A stretch of DNA of 64,000 bases, taken from NCBI GenBank assembly GCA_016617855.1, contig JAECUM010033713.1, positions 1 to 64,000 of the forward strand, in the 5' to 3' direction. The first letter of the stretch is position 1, and each line of letters starts with the position of its first letter. Under the pieces are notes generated by a model. It was not told the DNA's origin. It searched no databases and worked only from the letters and a program-made list of their open reading frames with translations. Shown here one piece after another: positions 41,640 through 53,800 of the stretch. The translations under genes and the position numbers were made by a program. This DNA is from Megalonaias nervosa (lineage: Eukaryota; Mollusca; Bivalvia; Unionida; Unionidae).

Positions 41640-44600
41640 CAGGTACATGAACCTTTTGACCTACTGTATTACTGAAAATAAATGTTGTATGGCCAAACTG
41701 ATTGTTAAGTACCACATTACATTATTAAAATTATTCCCACCCTCACCATAAAAGTAGCAGTAACACAATATCCGTCACTATTGTCTTGCCGAATTTGCCC
41801 GATCAAAGGGAGAATGCTGGCCTAAAAAAAAAAATAGCATAAAATTGATACACTCACCATTATGGTAGGTGTGTTCACTACTTAAAGTTGGTGGTAGATT
41901 AGGCCACATTATATACCATAACTCTTGGTCCCAAGGTAAAAAAAAAAAAGTACGTTCACTCGGAGGTAAAATAAGTACGAAAAAGTATGCGACTGCAAAA
42001 ATGCGATCCTCCAATGACGAATGAGTTTGATAAGCACATGAAGCAGCCTAGCAATTGCACTCACATCACTGGCTTTAATTCTCATAAAGAAAAGGCCCCT
42101 GTCAGTGAGGACAATCCACTTGGAAACGGTGGATGCTAAAATATTAGTGGAACCCCTTCCTACCATTTCTTATCTGTTTAGATGCAGTTAAATAGAACCA
42201 TAAAGCTCATGGGGATAAATATCTGTCTTGATAATCCACTGCACAGACACGACCGTGACTGTGGATTTCAATTGGAAGTGTAGTTATGAATGTCAGCTGG
42301 TTTATCGCGAGGAACTCACATTTGCAAAGAGAAACGGGCCATTAATTGCCGTTGAACCATAAACAGGTCTTTGGTACAGACAAGACATGAAGCTTATTCA
42401 TACTCGCAGATGTTAAGGAGAGCATTAAGACATTTTTAAGGGTAAGATTGTTGAATGTAACTTCACCCCACAGTTTATAAGGGGACTTGACAATGGACAA
42501 AACACGAAATTCCATCTAGGCATTGGTGAGCATGATACATGTGTCTGCAGCTCAGAAGACTCAGTGAGACTGAAGAGATGAAAACTGGTGTCAATGTACA
42601 GACCGAACATTCTTTCTCTTCGAACGGGAAAATAAAGTCCGCACTGCACTTGGTGACAACTAGAAACAGTGCATTTCCTATTGTACCACTCACAGAAGAT
42701 TCTCCACTCTGCACTGTAGACCTTTTATGTGAACTGTCTCTTTGTCTATATGGTGCCGCTTGTAACTTTGCTTGAAAATTTGTCATGTCCGACTGATTGT
42801 TTGAAATGGTCAATTTTCAAAGCATGGAGGTGGAGAATATGTGAGCTGCTATGAAGAAGATACCTCTTGTGATGCAACAGCAGGTCTCTCTTAATGACCT
42901 GGGTAAATCTAACAATATGTCGAATAGATTGCTGCACCATGATAATTGAGGCGCTGAGGGTATATCAGAATAAGCTGAGCAGTGATAGTACTACCTTTAT
43001 GGAAAACATTTGGAATAGTTCTGAAGGGTGTGAAGGCATAAGCAAACGAATGATCCCACCCTAGACTGAAAGTGTCCACTGCTCCCTGATTACACGCACC
43101 CAAATTTTAACAGAGACATTGGTTCAGTCTGGCACGGAGACCCCACTCAATCAATCCAACCTAAGATCTCTTGGATAGATTATGCCAGAATATTTCATTT
43201 CCCAGAATATCGTGAACCCAGAAGGTAATCTTCTCTGATGGTGCCCAGTGAAAAAGGTTCGAAACCTCAACGCAGAAGAGAATGATGTATGTATCTAGTA
43301 CTTTACCGTACCTCAGCATAAAAGTGGTTATGCAGTGCCAACAAAAGGTTATGGACCAAAAATGTAAAACTGAATTGCGCAAAAAAGAAATAAATGTCAA
43401 GCTAAGCACATAAAGATATATAAAACATAAAGGTGTAAACATTCTGTAAAACAGCCAGATCGGGTCAAGTGTTGAGGTTTTTTTTTATTTCCAAAATTTC
43501 AAAAGGACCCCGACATTCCTTGAAAGGGCACTAAAGCAAAAATCTGTGTATATTTACTCAAAGTGTGCATAATACCCAATAAACGTGCACAAGAATAAAA
43601 CGATTGTCACATTTCAAGTGACAAGTGATGGTACGTTTGTTTGCATGTACATTTTTTACTTGAGCGTCTGAGGGAAGAAGACTGGGCCATCTCTCCCCTC
43701 TTCTCTTTGATGCCACAACCGGACCTGCAACATCAGTACTGCAATGAGACCAAAGTCTGGGCATTCATGGCATCAATAAATGCAACGGACAATTCATTTC
43801 TATGAAATGGGTATCCCAACATTTCTCCCCCAACCCCGTTTTACAAGAGGTCCTAGGAAGAAGGGATACATTATATATGCAGACTCCCTGTCAGACTCCC
43901 TGTCCCAATTTTAAAAATTTTTTATTGGTAGCATCGTGACTGGGGGACTTATAAAGATCTCTGCTCTCCCCTTTCAGGGTGGTCCAATCTGGTCTGACTG
44001 CACTGGGCTAAGGGCTTTGACAGGGTGCTGCTCCTATAAGGCTCCTGGATTGAAGTTCCCTCACTCAGTCAGTTCCGTGAGACCAATAATATATTTTGAT
44101 AATTCAAAGTAGTGGGAGTTGTCCTTGAGGACATAAAAATTATTTGGTGTGCTAGATGCAGAAATTGCATAAGTATGTTTGTATTAGCATTTAACAGTAC
44201 CTCAGCACAAAAAATGGCTATACAGTGCCAATTAAAAGTAAGGTTCAAAAACTAAAAATGAAGAATTGCACACAAATTTAGGAAGATAAAACACTTCCAA
44301 ATATATGTAAACATGAAGTACAAGAAGATGAAATATGAAAGGTAAAGATGTTAAAATTCTGTAAAAGATATACTGAATAAAAGTTAAAACTTAGCATATG
44401 TAAAATCCTTAAGATGGTATGGTCATTTTGTTTTTTTAAAATAAGTACATTCTCTCAAAAAGTCCAAGATTTCCTATGGTTGTACATCATACCATTTCTT
44501 CATTGAGTTCACTTCCAACTACTTATGTCTCACAGGACAGAAGTAAAAAAAAAAATCAACAAGATTTTGATCCACTGTCATTGGACATTGGCAAGGTATG

Positions 44601-45375
44601 GTTGAGGTTCACCCTTCAGAAGGTATTTATGGGTCAGATATGTATCCAATAAAAAAACAGCACAGTACCAAGGCATCTCTGTGAACTTCTATACAAGAGA
44701 TGAAACTCCAATGATACAACTGATGTTCTTAAGCTTTTTTTGTGGCATCTTCATTCCACATATTTTGAAAAAATATAAAGATTTGCTAATTTATGTAATA
44801 TCTGAGGTCAGAATATGGAATATTCCATTCAGAAACAGCAGACTACAGGCAGCTTTGGCTGCCTTTCATTATTCTTAAAGCCAATTTGACAAGGTAATCA
44901 ACAGTACAGAATACATTTTCGTGATTGCTCTCACAGTTCATGCAAACACTTGAAATAACATACTAATATACACTTGTTTATCATCTGAAATAATCACTCT
45001 CTGACAGCCATGTCTAAAGCATAGCAGTGGCAGCCAAGTTGCTATAATAGCTATGAACTGGCAAGAGCAATTCAAAGTCTATCATTTGCTTGGTTTAGTT
45101 CTCCCTTGCATTTATTTTGTACAAATGGAAAAGCAAGAAACAATATAATAACGGTACAAATATCAGTATTTTGCACAAAAGTCAATAGAATTTTCCATAT
45201 TTGTTCAAGTTTACTTATATGGCAGGGGATTAAATAAGTAATTTCTTTAAAAGTTTGTATTTTTTCTTAGATCAGAATATGTGTTTATACCAAATAGTGT
45301 CCATAGTAATGTAAGCAGTACTAACAATTGCAGGTTTAATGCATTTCCATATTGATAAGTGACATAAAAACACAT
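41640..45375. other. non-coding flank with dispersed repeat fragments
   Basis: No gene is supported. Segments at about 43,290-43,440 and 44,170-44,370 are similar to each other (AGTACCTCAGCA, GGCTATACAGTGCCAA) and to 61,780-61,880, so they are copies of one interspersed repeat. CpG becomes rare from about 43.8 kb. Confidence 0.55.
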
Positions 45376-45388
45376 GAAAATATGCAGT

Positions 45389-45626
45389 TGTTGTTGTAGG
45401 GTTTAACGTCATTTTTCAGCACAAGATAGGCTATACATGGCGGCCAGTATTAATGGTGGAGGAAGAATCCTGGAAAACCCCAGGAAGAACCACTGACCCA
45501 TGAGAAGCTACTGGCAGGTTTTCTCACGTACCCATGTTAGCCGAGCCTGAGACTTGAAGACAGAGGTGAGATGGCAGTGATCCGGAACGGTGAGCGCTTT
45601 AGACCACTTGGCCACTCGCGGCCCCT
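45389..45626 (-). mobile_element. tRNA-derived SINE with 13-bp target duplication
   Basis: Read on the minus strand it begins GGGGCCGCGAGTGGCCAAG, containing an A-box-like TGGCCAAGTGG of a Ser/Leu-type tRNA and a weak B box downstream. It ends ACGTTAAACCCTACAACAAC. The duplication GAAAATATGCAGT is perfect at 45,376-45,388 and 45,627-45,639. Confidence 0.88.
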
Positions 45627-47359
45627 GAAAATATGCAGTCCTTAGTGTAAAGTTCATATATTTTTTGTAACATTAATGCATTTTGTGTATTCCTATACTT
45701 TTGTCATCTCAATCAGCTTGATGACCTGCTACTACTCCTGAATGGATGGTCATACTGACATGGGATTTTCACTAAAACACTTCTTGCAGTATGTAGTTGG
45801 TCTTTTATTTAAATGATGCTAATCTAATTTCTGAAATGGCTGCCTTTGTGACCATCTTAAAAGTCCTGTTATGCCTACTTTCCCTGAATGGACTGTTGTA
45901 CCGACATTGGGTTTTCACTAAAACCTTATAGCATGAAGCTGGGCCTGAATGAAATATGTGTCGATCTCAACTCCAACATGCCAAGCAAACCAGTCATCTG
46001 AATAATCTTGTTATCCTTGCTCCTCAATAATGACTGATTGTACTGACATGACTTTTCCACTGAAACACTTTGTGTAATATGTAATAAGTCTTGAATGAAA
46101 TGGTGTCAGATCTGTCCAACCAAATGTAATTCTCTTGTGATTGAGTTTGAAAATTAGACCGCCTTGACTTCTGGAATGAATCAGTGGTCAATGCTTTCAT
46201 TCTGTACTTTACAGAGCTTACTAAACATTATGCCAAAACAAAGGTAGGCCTGCATCATATAATTGCTTTGTTTATACAGTTCTGGAGGTATGCCAGAAAT
46301 CATTTGGTTTCATTAGCCTCAATTACAATTAGTGACGACACATCTGGTCTTGCGATGTGGAATGAGACAATGTACAATACAGACTATTTACATGTGCGTC
46401 AAAGATCTTTTTTTAATACATGATTGAAAATGCCATAATTGTTCTAATTGTTCTTCTCTAATGAAAACAAAATAGATCTCGACTGATTTTAGGTGTGTAT
46501 CAGTGAAATGATATAAATGTAGTAGTTGCATAATCCAAAGTTTTTTAGAAAATATAATCATGAGAATTCATCTGTTAAATTCAATTTTGAACAATGATTC
46601 TCCACCCAATACCTCCGGATGAGTAATGGACTACACCTGTAACAAAGCAGTAGCTCCTGTGTCAGACATAACTGCCTTGTGTCCACTCTTTTACTGGCAA
46701 GTCAACTCCAACTACAAACAAGATAGACCCTGATCTGCTGTCACAAAATGCACTGACAATTCATGATCTGTGGCAATTGTTCTATCAAATACTTCCAACA
46801 TACTGCATAGAACAAGATCTGCTAGTGCATGCAATGACAGATCCGAGTTTTTGTAGTAAGCAGTTGGAGCTGACTTGTACGTAAGTACAGTATTCTTTTT
46901 CCATTGGATAGCTGTTGTGGTTGTTTGAGAACATTTTCACCGGTATATAAATTCATGGATTGGGAAAAGCATCCTATTCTTCCTTGAATAATAGTGACTC
47001 CACAGTAACTGAATTGGCTATAGCAGATGCAATGACAAAGTTAAAAGCACACTAAATTTCTTTGCCCCTTCCAGTACAAGAAAAGCATATAGGTATTACA
47101 AGAAAATCAACATACTTTAATTACTCAATATTTATTCCTGGTCAAAAGACAGATGATTCGAATGGAATGGAGTAAACAAAGATACATTATCAAGAGCTTA
47201 CATGTTTAAATCAAATGTGTGAAAGCTATGTCAAAACTTTGTTATGCTTGCATATTCATTTATGATAGCAATCAAATTTCTTTTGTTTTAAAAACTGAGT
47301 GGTTATACCTTGACCACTTCACAAGCGGAATAAAGTTTTTCTTGTACTCTACTTGAGGA

Positions 47360-47640
47360 GATTCAGTGGCTCAGTGGTTAGCATGTGACTGAAATGGTGT
47401 GGTAAGTTTGAATCATATCATATCAATCTGGGTTGGCTACCGTGGCATGTCACTGAGGCAAAGCACTTTATCCAATTGTCTTGGCAATAAATAACCTTCA
47501 TGTTTCTGTAGTATAAAATGCCAGACCACCTTAACTCTACTTATATGAGTGTTAAAGTGTATGCCATTTTTCCATAATGATTTCATGGGGACTATATTAC
47601 TGAAATGTTATAACCAACCAATTAGATATAGGCAAATTCA
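47360..47640 (+). mobile_element. second tRNA-derived SINE-like element
   Basis: TGGCTCAGTGG near 47,372 is a perfect A box. AAGTTTGAATC about 40 bp further is a degenerate B box, followed by a GCAAAGCACTTTATCC core common to invertebrate SINEs (from memory). The 3' boundary is approximate. Confidence 0.6.
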
Positions 47641-47933
47641 GTGAAATTCTGAACTTTATGAATACAAAAAACCAGTTATTGTAGTAAAATATGTTTCACC
47701 AATGATTACCCATTCAAAATACCTTAGGATAACTGCTACTACCTTGCAAATCCAGCCCTCCTGGGCTAAATCTTTTTAGGTAAAACGCTCAGTTATATCC
47801 CATCTTAGTGGCAGAGTAATCTCCCCTTGACAAAGGAAGTGGCACCAAATCTTGTGAATATTTCAATTACTGCTGAACAGAAGGCATGCTGTCTGTATGG
47901 ATATAACTGGGGGGCAGCTGGGAGGGTGTGTGA

Positions 47934-48025
47934 GTATTATGATCAGGTAAGTATTATTGAAGAAACATATTTTACTAGTTTTGGTTATTGGTTTCTTTTT
48001 CATATATATTACCTGATCATAATAC
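47934..48025. repeat. 17-bp perfect inverted repeat at a mobile-element end
   Basis: GTATTATGATCAGGTAA (47,934-47,950) is perfectly complementary to 48,009-48,025, with 58 bp between. Variants of the same word plus AGGAGAATAGGTAAGAGGTGG recur near 53,290, 53,910 and 54,230, so the sequence belongs to an element family. Confidence 0.85.
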
Positions 48026-48059
48026 CTTAGGAGAATAGGTAAGAGGTGGAAGGAGATAC

Positions 48060-48800
48060 ATCCCCTTATCTCAGAGACCATCTCAGGTCCCCTAAGATAT
48101 GTGAGGCAGATTCTAGATAATCTACTTGAAGAACAGACTCCATATATCGGGGAGTAACTTTTAAAGGGAAAAAAAATGTCCCTCTCATATTCGAGTGGAA
48201 GTCATGAAGCCAATTCTTTATAAAGCTGTCAAATGACCCAAGAAGGTAACATGCTGCGCCACAGCTATAGGTCCCACCAGATTGAGCTGAAACTTTTAGG
48301 ATGAAAGATCTCTGAGAAAAAAGCTGGAAAAGTGGACTTGGATCTTCATCGCACAGCATGTTTGACATAACAGTTTTGCTCATAAGCAATGTTTGTGGCG
48401 ACTGCCCAAATTTAGTGAGCCAAGATGTGAATCAAATTCATTTGGTCAGAGGGGATGAAAGTGTCTGTATATATAGTCCTTTCCCTCTGTGATGGGTAAA
48501 AAGAGGCGTGATCTCACTTGATGTGACAGCTTGGTCCTTCTTAAGTATCACTTCAGTGCACAGACTGGGTCCTGTACATGACCTTGCGATGAAGTGTCTG
48601 GAGTAGAAAAAGTTCCATTACAAAATTCTGATTCCCATGAATGGAAGCCTGTTTTTGGCAATGAAAGCAGGGGCCATCATGAGTGGTACTGACTCATCTT
48701 GCTGGAACTGCATATAGTTCCGGTCCACTGATAGAGCATGTATTTTGCTGATTCTGCCTGCTGTTTGCTGATGCCATTTAGAGATAATTTCTATTTCTTA
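48060..48800 (-). pseudogene. possible DIRS-like retroelement relic
   Basis: Minus-strand frames contain LLGSFDSFIKNW and HSNMRGTFFF stretches that resemble the RNase H/connection region of DIRS-type elements. The same repeat end words occur at the neighbouring relic at 54.5-55.6 kb. The match is weak. Confidence 0.4.
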
Positions 48801-49309
48801 TTTCTATGTGCATAATGCATGACTGAAAAGAGAGAAAGCAATAATACACACACACATATAAAGAGAGAGAGAGAATAATATTTATTCCATCAGTACTTTA
48901 AAACACAAGGTATTCTTCTATTTATTTTATCGAGGTTAATATTTTCTTCAAAATTTGCTTTCAAATAGAAACCATGATTAATAAATTTAAATACCTCACA
49001 TCATTAGCATGTTATCATTTTGAATCTTGAACTACCATGAACATATAATAAACTGTCACTATCATTCGCATGTAATTTGAGTTTATAAGATATATATGAA
49101 ATTCACCTACTTACTAGTGTGTGTTACGCTTGAATGTAGATTCAATTGGTACCATGATGCCCTCCTTTATTATGGAAATGAAACATAAACCAACCAAATT
49201 TTGATGTAAAAAAATACATATATCTTTACAAAAGTTTTCAAAATCAATGGTATCTATTCCTTGTTATTATAAACTAAACTGTAACTGGAATATAAAAATG
49301 GAATTTGCA

Positions 49310-50300
49310 TAAGAACTTTGGTTCTAGACATATCCCTTGACCAAACTTTGTGGAGGGCTTACCCCTGAGGTGTGGAAGATGCCTGTTGATTTTTGGGTCA
49401 AAATGTCAAGGGTCCAGGTCATTGTGACATAAAGAAAAGTGGAATTTGCAGAATAGCTTCTGTTCCAGATTAAGTTTCTTGACTAGACTTTGAGGATGGT
49501 ATAAGGTAATAAAAAAACCAATAGCTTCTGGGATCTAAAAGGTAAGGGGTCATAGTCATGGTCGTGGTAGATTTGAAAAGAAGATAAGTGTTTCTTCAAA
49601 TTAGATTGCCTTCTCCAGATACTGCGGTAATTGAAATCCATTGTTAATCTATTAATTGTTAATTGTTAATCTACCGGGTCAATCATACTCTACAAGTGCC
49701 TACTGAGAGAACAGGACAGGCATATAAATTGCTGCTCATGGGACTCCTGGTTGTTTTGTTACTACTTCTTACCTTGACCTTGACCGTAACCTTTTGATCC
49801 CAAAATCAGTAGACTGTTTGTTTCGTGAAGGCACATGGCTGATAAGTGAGAACATGTGCCCAAAAAAATATTTTTCTTGTTTCAGTCACTGTGACCTTGA
49901 CATTTGACATTTTGACCTGAAATTGATAGGATGCTTCCTTAACTTAAGTGTACGCCATCCACAAAATGTGTAAACTGTGTAGACAATCCCAGTTATTGTC
50001 CAACAACCATTTCTCCTTCTTTCAGTCACAGTGATCATGAATGCTGACTTATTGGAAACAAAATCTACAAGATTCTTCCTTAACTGAAGTGTGTGCCATC
50101 AACAAGGTTTAGTAATGGTCATGGTTTGTATGTAGGACTAATGATATTGTTTGGAAACCATGGTTCTTCTATTAATCACACTGACCCTAAGTTTCAACCA
50201 TTAACTCTGAAATTGACAGGTTCTTCCTTGCCCCAAGTACAAGCTCTCCACTAGGTTTGATGGAGGTATGTGCTATAGAATTGAAGTTAGTTATCATGTA
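49310..50300. repeat. interspersed repeat with GTGACCTTGACC-type words
   Basis: Subrepeats of about 130-170 bp contain CACTGTGACCTTGAC, AAATTGATAGG, TTCCTTAACT and TGTGCCATC variants. A related copy lies near 53,020-53,240. Such sequences are common in mollusc genomes (from memory). No coding potential was seen. Confidence 0.65.
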
Positions 50301-50642
50301 GAATTTAAAAAATGCAGGGTCACAACATAATACACACTGCCAAAGTGTGTTGATGTAAAAAAGAAATCACCAAATCAGCATGAATTAATGCTTTGTCAGT
50401 TTCGCATCAAGTCATTTAATGCAACCACTATAATAAAACCATTTGTCATTTCTCAAACTTGCCATTTTTTCAAGTGAAGAATTTAAAACAGATTTCCAAC
50501 AAACTAGATCCACTCTTAATCTAGTTTATCTAAAACAAAGTGATACAAGCTCAGTTTTTTCAAAATATTAATAAACATTTTAGTCACTATAATTATCCAA
50601 TTACTTGACGTCAGCTTCTAATGATGTAAATTTGACAGTCTG

Positions 50643-50650
50643 TTTTATTC
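50643..50650 (-). terminator. possible NCBP1 polyadenylation signal
   Basis: AATAAA on the minus strand lies about 66 bp beyond the NCBP1 stop codon. It is in a plausible place, but no cleavage site was confirmed. Confidence 0.4.
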
Positions 50651-50714
50651 TCCTCATTACAGAGGGAATGATAAAATAGTTCTTAGATCAATCTCAATCA
50701 CAATGATGTCTGGA

Positions 50715-50828
50715 TTAAGATCGTAGAGCACAGAATTGTTGGAATATTTCCAGAATGTGGAAATCTATATCACTTGTAAACAGCAGACTTTCCAGGGTTT
50801 GGATGTACTTGAAAACCAGTTCATGGTG
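50715..50828 (-). CDS. NCBP1: NCBP1 last coding exon
   Basis: It starts after a TTTTCAG acceptor and encodes [13 protein letters not shown] through FQQFCALRS, then TAA. It closely matches the conserved C-terminal helix of NCBP1. Confidence 0.93.
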   Translation of the reverse strand, partial: HHELVFKYIQTLESLLFTSDIDFHILEIFQQFCALRS

Positions 50829-53800
50829 CTGAAAAGAAATAAGTATATTTATTGATATGTGTATAAAACTGATCAGAAATGGGTCATATATATATTAAAG
50901 TAAAAATAGAAAGGTACTCCAAGTTTAATAATATACACCATAGTGCATTTCTATCTGTATTCTACCTGCCTATCTAACTGTATCAGTATGTCCATCTGAG
51001 ATTTAACATGATTTACCATAGTTTCTAATTGCCTAATTTACTTTTTCCACTTTAGCTATTGCATATTCTGACTTCATTCTCTTACATGTCAATTTGTTTA
51101 AAATGGATATGAGGTCTAAACCTGCATAAATTTAAAACAAAACCATGTAGTCACTTTCTGACACAAAATAATGTGCAAAAAATGAACTTATTTTCGAGGC
51201 AGTCTTCCTCTGCCCCTCTTTGCAGTAGCCTGACAGGTGAAAAATCAAGTTCAGGGGAATTTAGTTTTTACAATAAATACAAACATGGATGGGCATGAGT
51301 GCTCCATAAAATTGCATTAAAAGTGCAGATATTGTGAATGTACTTGAAATTGTGGGTGACAAAACAACTACAATCTGCGATAGTATGAATGATGAGAAAT
51401 CTGCTCATGTAAATATACCCCACCCCCATGGAGTCTTCAGCGAAAATACATACAACTCTTCTAAGACAGTGTGATTAAAATGATTGGTCAACATGCATAT
51501 CTAATTATGATGACCATAAGATGTACTAAATATCACAACAATTCACTAAAAACTACAAGAGTAAATGTATTCACACAATTTTGCAATACATGGTGTACAG
51601 CTTTCAATGCAAAGGGCAATAACTTTTGCAAAAATCAAGACAATACAAAGATATGTCAATAAATGCATCTTTATATAATGATCTTAATATGTACAAAGTT
51701 TCAATGCAATTCATTACAAACTGAAAGACAAACTGCACTCACAAGATTATGTCTAAACTGCACTCAGCTGCAGGAAAATTCCAACAAAAATTGCAATGTT
51801 TGCACCTTCACATGATGACCATAACATGTTTAAAGTTTCTTAGTGATTCACTGAAAGCTGTGAACTAGTTTCATTCCGAAGAGTCTGTCATACACTGCAA
51901 TAAGCTTAAATTCAAAAAGTACAATAACTTGTATAAAATTTGGGAAAAACAGTGGTTTCTTGATAAGTGTATCTTCTGATGATAACCAAAAATTGCATGG
52001 CTAGTTCCACTAATAAAGTTGTGTCATATACTGCTACAAGGCAAACTGAGCAATAGCTCTAATGACATGTGCATCTTTAGGTGATGAACATAATATTTAA
52101 AATCTTTCATGGCAATCCATTAAGCACTTCAGGACTATTTGTGCTAACAGGATCATGTCATGAGTGTGATAAGCTAAAGGACAAAAAAGGGCAATAATTA
52201 TAACACAAATTGCGGAAATAAAGTTATTTGTTGACACTTATTTTTAGGTGATAGTCAAAATATTTACTAAGTTTCATTCCTAAAAATCTGCAGGACTAGT
52301 TGCACTGATGAGCTTGTATCACACACTGCTGCCAGACAAAATGGGCAGCAAGTCATATATAAATTCCAGGAAAAAAATGAGTTGTCAATATGTGAATCTT
52401 CGTGTAATGACCATAATATTTACAAAGTTTTAGGGCAATCAACTGAATTTGAAGTAACTCGTTGCACTATACAGATTTTATTCCAACTGTCCAGAAACAT
52501 GATTTTTTTAATATACTTCTGCCCCATTAGAGGTGGGAGTATAATAAACAAGACCTCTTTCATACAGAAACAACGTATGCGAACTGAAGAAGAATAACAA
52601 AAGATGAATTGCCATTTCTAGAATTTATAGTAAAAGTTTCTGCTTACCAACAGAAAAGCTTGCTGTAACCTCTCAATTACCCATTTATACCAGGGTGTGT
52701 TGTAGTCATGCCCCTTGCTCTCACATCGAGATAGGTGATCCGTAAGGATCATGATGAATCTCTGCAAAGGAATATGCACAAAACATAAAGAAACTGACAT
52801 AAGACCATCTACATAAAAACAGTAATACAAAATATACTTAACAAGTATACCAATGTCTTGTTAAATACCATGCTGAACTTGAACATTATCTTTTAATCCT
52901 GAAATTTAGCAAGCTTCTTTATCAAATGCAACCTAACTGTGAAGTTTGCTAACAGTATATTCAGGAGAACTCAAGTTATTTTGCATGAACTGCAGTGGCC
53001 TTAACTTCCAACTTTTATGTAAAATTAATCACAAGGCTTTTGGTCTTATCAAGGGTCACAGCCTTTGTGAAGGTTTGTTGAGTTAAATACAAGTTATTGG
53101 TGGGAACAACTGTAATTCTTGTATCATGGTGACCATGACAATTTAGCTTCTGCCATTCAACTCAACAGACTTCTTTACAGGTATCCCATCTGCAAAGTTT
53201 GGTGAAGGTATGTCAAGCAAAATTTGTTTTATTACATGGAAACCAATTTTTTGTAGCAAAATATATATATTTTCTTGATAATACTTACCTGATCATAATA
53301 CATTTAATGTCCTTCCATCAATAATATCTTTTGGCTTATTTTTGCACTATAGCCTAAGTTCTAAAACATCATCTGCTCATTCAAACAGAAATCAGATGAC
53401 AGTGGTCTCCCCATGTACTGAGGGAGTCACAATCAGTTATTGCAATAGCAGAAGTGCATTTTCTTCCAGGGATGTAACTGCAAGATGGGTTTGGGGGGAA
53501 GCACCCATATTATGATTGGATAAATATCAAACAAACATGTTTTACTCCAAAACAAATTCTTCAAAATACATTATTTGTACATAGGTAATAGATGGAGTTA
53601 CATCTCTTAACCCTGGAGTTGGTTCAAACTGTGGTCTTCTCATGTGCATGCAAAATCTTTGAGTTTTGTTTGAGATATAAACAAAAGAATGTACCAATCA
53701 AAGAGATGAGGCCTTAAAATTCAGTACAAGTAGCAGAGTGACCCAAATGATTACAAAACTGATGATACACCCTGGAAGGTAGCCTATTTAGCTGCTGATA

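Noticed and set aside
32057..41647. GTACA on both sides of the Polinton-like element as target duplication
   Set aside because: It is 5 bp, not the usual 6, and does not abut the ends of the inverted repeats, so it may be chance.
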